From contig NC_016472.1 in the NCBI RefSeq assembly GCF_000226095.1, positions 6,324,001 through 6,388,000 of the forward strand: a stretch of DNA of 64,000 nucleotides, in the 5' to 3' direction. Position 1 is the first letter of the stretch, and every line of letters starts with the position of its first letter. A model generated the notes under the pieces. It ran no database searches, was not told the origin of the DNA, and saw only the letters and a program-made list of their open reading frames with translations. Below, piece after piece: positions 63,879-64,000 of the stretch. A program made the translations under genes and the position numbers. Origin of the DNA: Thermothelomyces thermophilus ATCC 42464. Taxonomy: Eukaryota > Ascomycota > Sordariomycetes > Sordariales > Chaetomiaceae.

Positions 63879-64000
63879 CGTTTCCCCTAAAATAAGTGTA
63901 ATGTTTGTGCAAGAGACCACCCAACCCTGGTATTATCTTTGTTTTTCCCGCGCAGGGAGCATATACCACAGATGCCTCTTTCGGAGCTGTCATGCAATAA
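63191..64000. other. Right-edge promoter region
   Basis: Upstream side of IPI3. Holds 38 T in a row at 63841-63878. A neighbouring gene may start beyond the window; none is supported inside it. Confidence 0.6.
63841..63878. repeat. Run of 38 T
   Basis: A pure T tract in the intergenic right edge. No retroelement end or duplication flanks it. Exact length may be affected by sequencing. Confidence 0.9.

Overview
The window reads as nuclear DNA of a filamentous ascomycete (Pezizomycotina, most likely Sordariomycetes; that rank is inference). The evidence is short GT-AG introns (mostly 50-110 bases), CT-rich leaders before start codons, and a fungal-type gene set: a fused ARG5,6 gene, an OCH1-like mannosyltransferase, a long fungal ABCC transporter, an Arb2-domain protein and an RNA 3'-phosphate cyclase. 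I worked out splice sites by eye. Most models close in frame, with conserved protein motifs crossing the junctions.

Layout. 1-3.8 kb: no gene seen. 3.9-12.1 kb: an MFS transporter (+) facing an 11-exon ABCC transporter (-), with broken coding-like frames between them. 12.1-23.3 kb: gene-poor, with two small unrecognised genes (15.4 kb and 19.7-20.6 kb). 23.3-24.5 kb: OCH1-like glycosyltransferase. 26.0-29.7 kb: a medium-chain-type acyl-CoA ligase (+) tail to tail with a short-chain dehydrogenase (-). 30.9-34.3 kb: a TcdA/Tcd1-like tRNA t6A dehydratase (+) tail to tail with RNA 3'-terminal phosphate cyclase (-). 39.1-40.1 kb: nicotinate-nucleotide pyrophosphorylase (-). 41.0-42.6 kb: RCC1/Prp20-type Ran exchange factor (+). 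44.1-46.8 kb: ARG5,6 (-) with a Gcn4/CPC1-type site upstream. 48.2-49.1 kb: a synaptobrevin-like R-SNARE (-). 50.5-51.8 kb: lipoyl synthase (+). 52.1-52.6 kb: mitochondrial ribosomal protein uS14m (-). 54.1-55.8 kb: Arb2-domain protein (+). 56.2-58.0 kb: an Mgr3-like mitochondrial TPR protein (-). 59.1-60.8 kb: an unrecognised membrane protein (+). 61.8-63.2 kb: IPI3 (-).

Most genes are housekeeping, with an accent on mitochondrial function (ARG5,6, lipoyl synthase, uS14m, the Mgr3-like protein, probably the t6A dehydratase, possibly the acyl-CoA ligase). Seven plus/minus neighbour pairs converge, so 3' ends face each other and promoters tend to be shared or adjacent. The nearest thing to accessory content is the MFS/ABC pair with the broken frames between them and the gene-poor 12-23 kb stretch. 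I found no tRNA, rRNA, CRISPR array, intact transposon or virus-like element. A clear unexplained signal is a 9-base motif, TACGGAGTA, found at least nine times, only between genes, sometimes paired and beside TATGTACATA-type palindromes. No obviously new multi-gene system is visible. The best candidates for novelty are a synaptobrevin paralogue with a rewritten first half of its SNARE helix, an ABC transporter with a doubly altered first ATPase site, and three orphan proteins.
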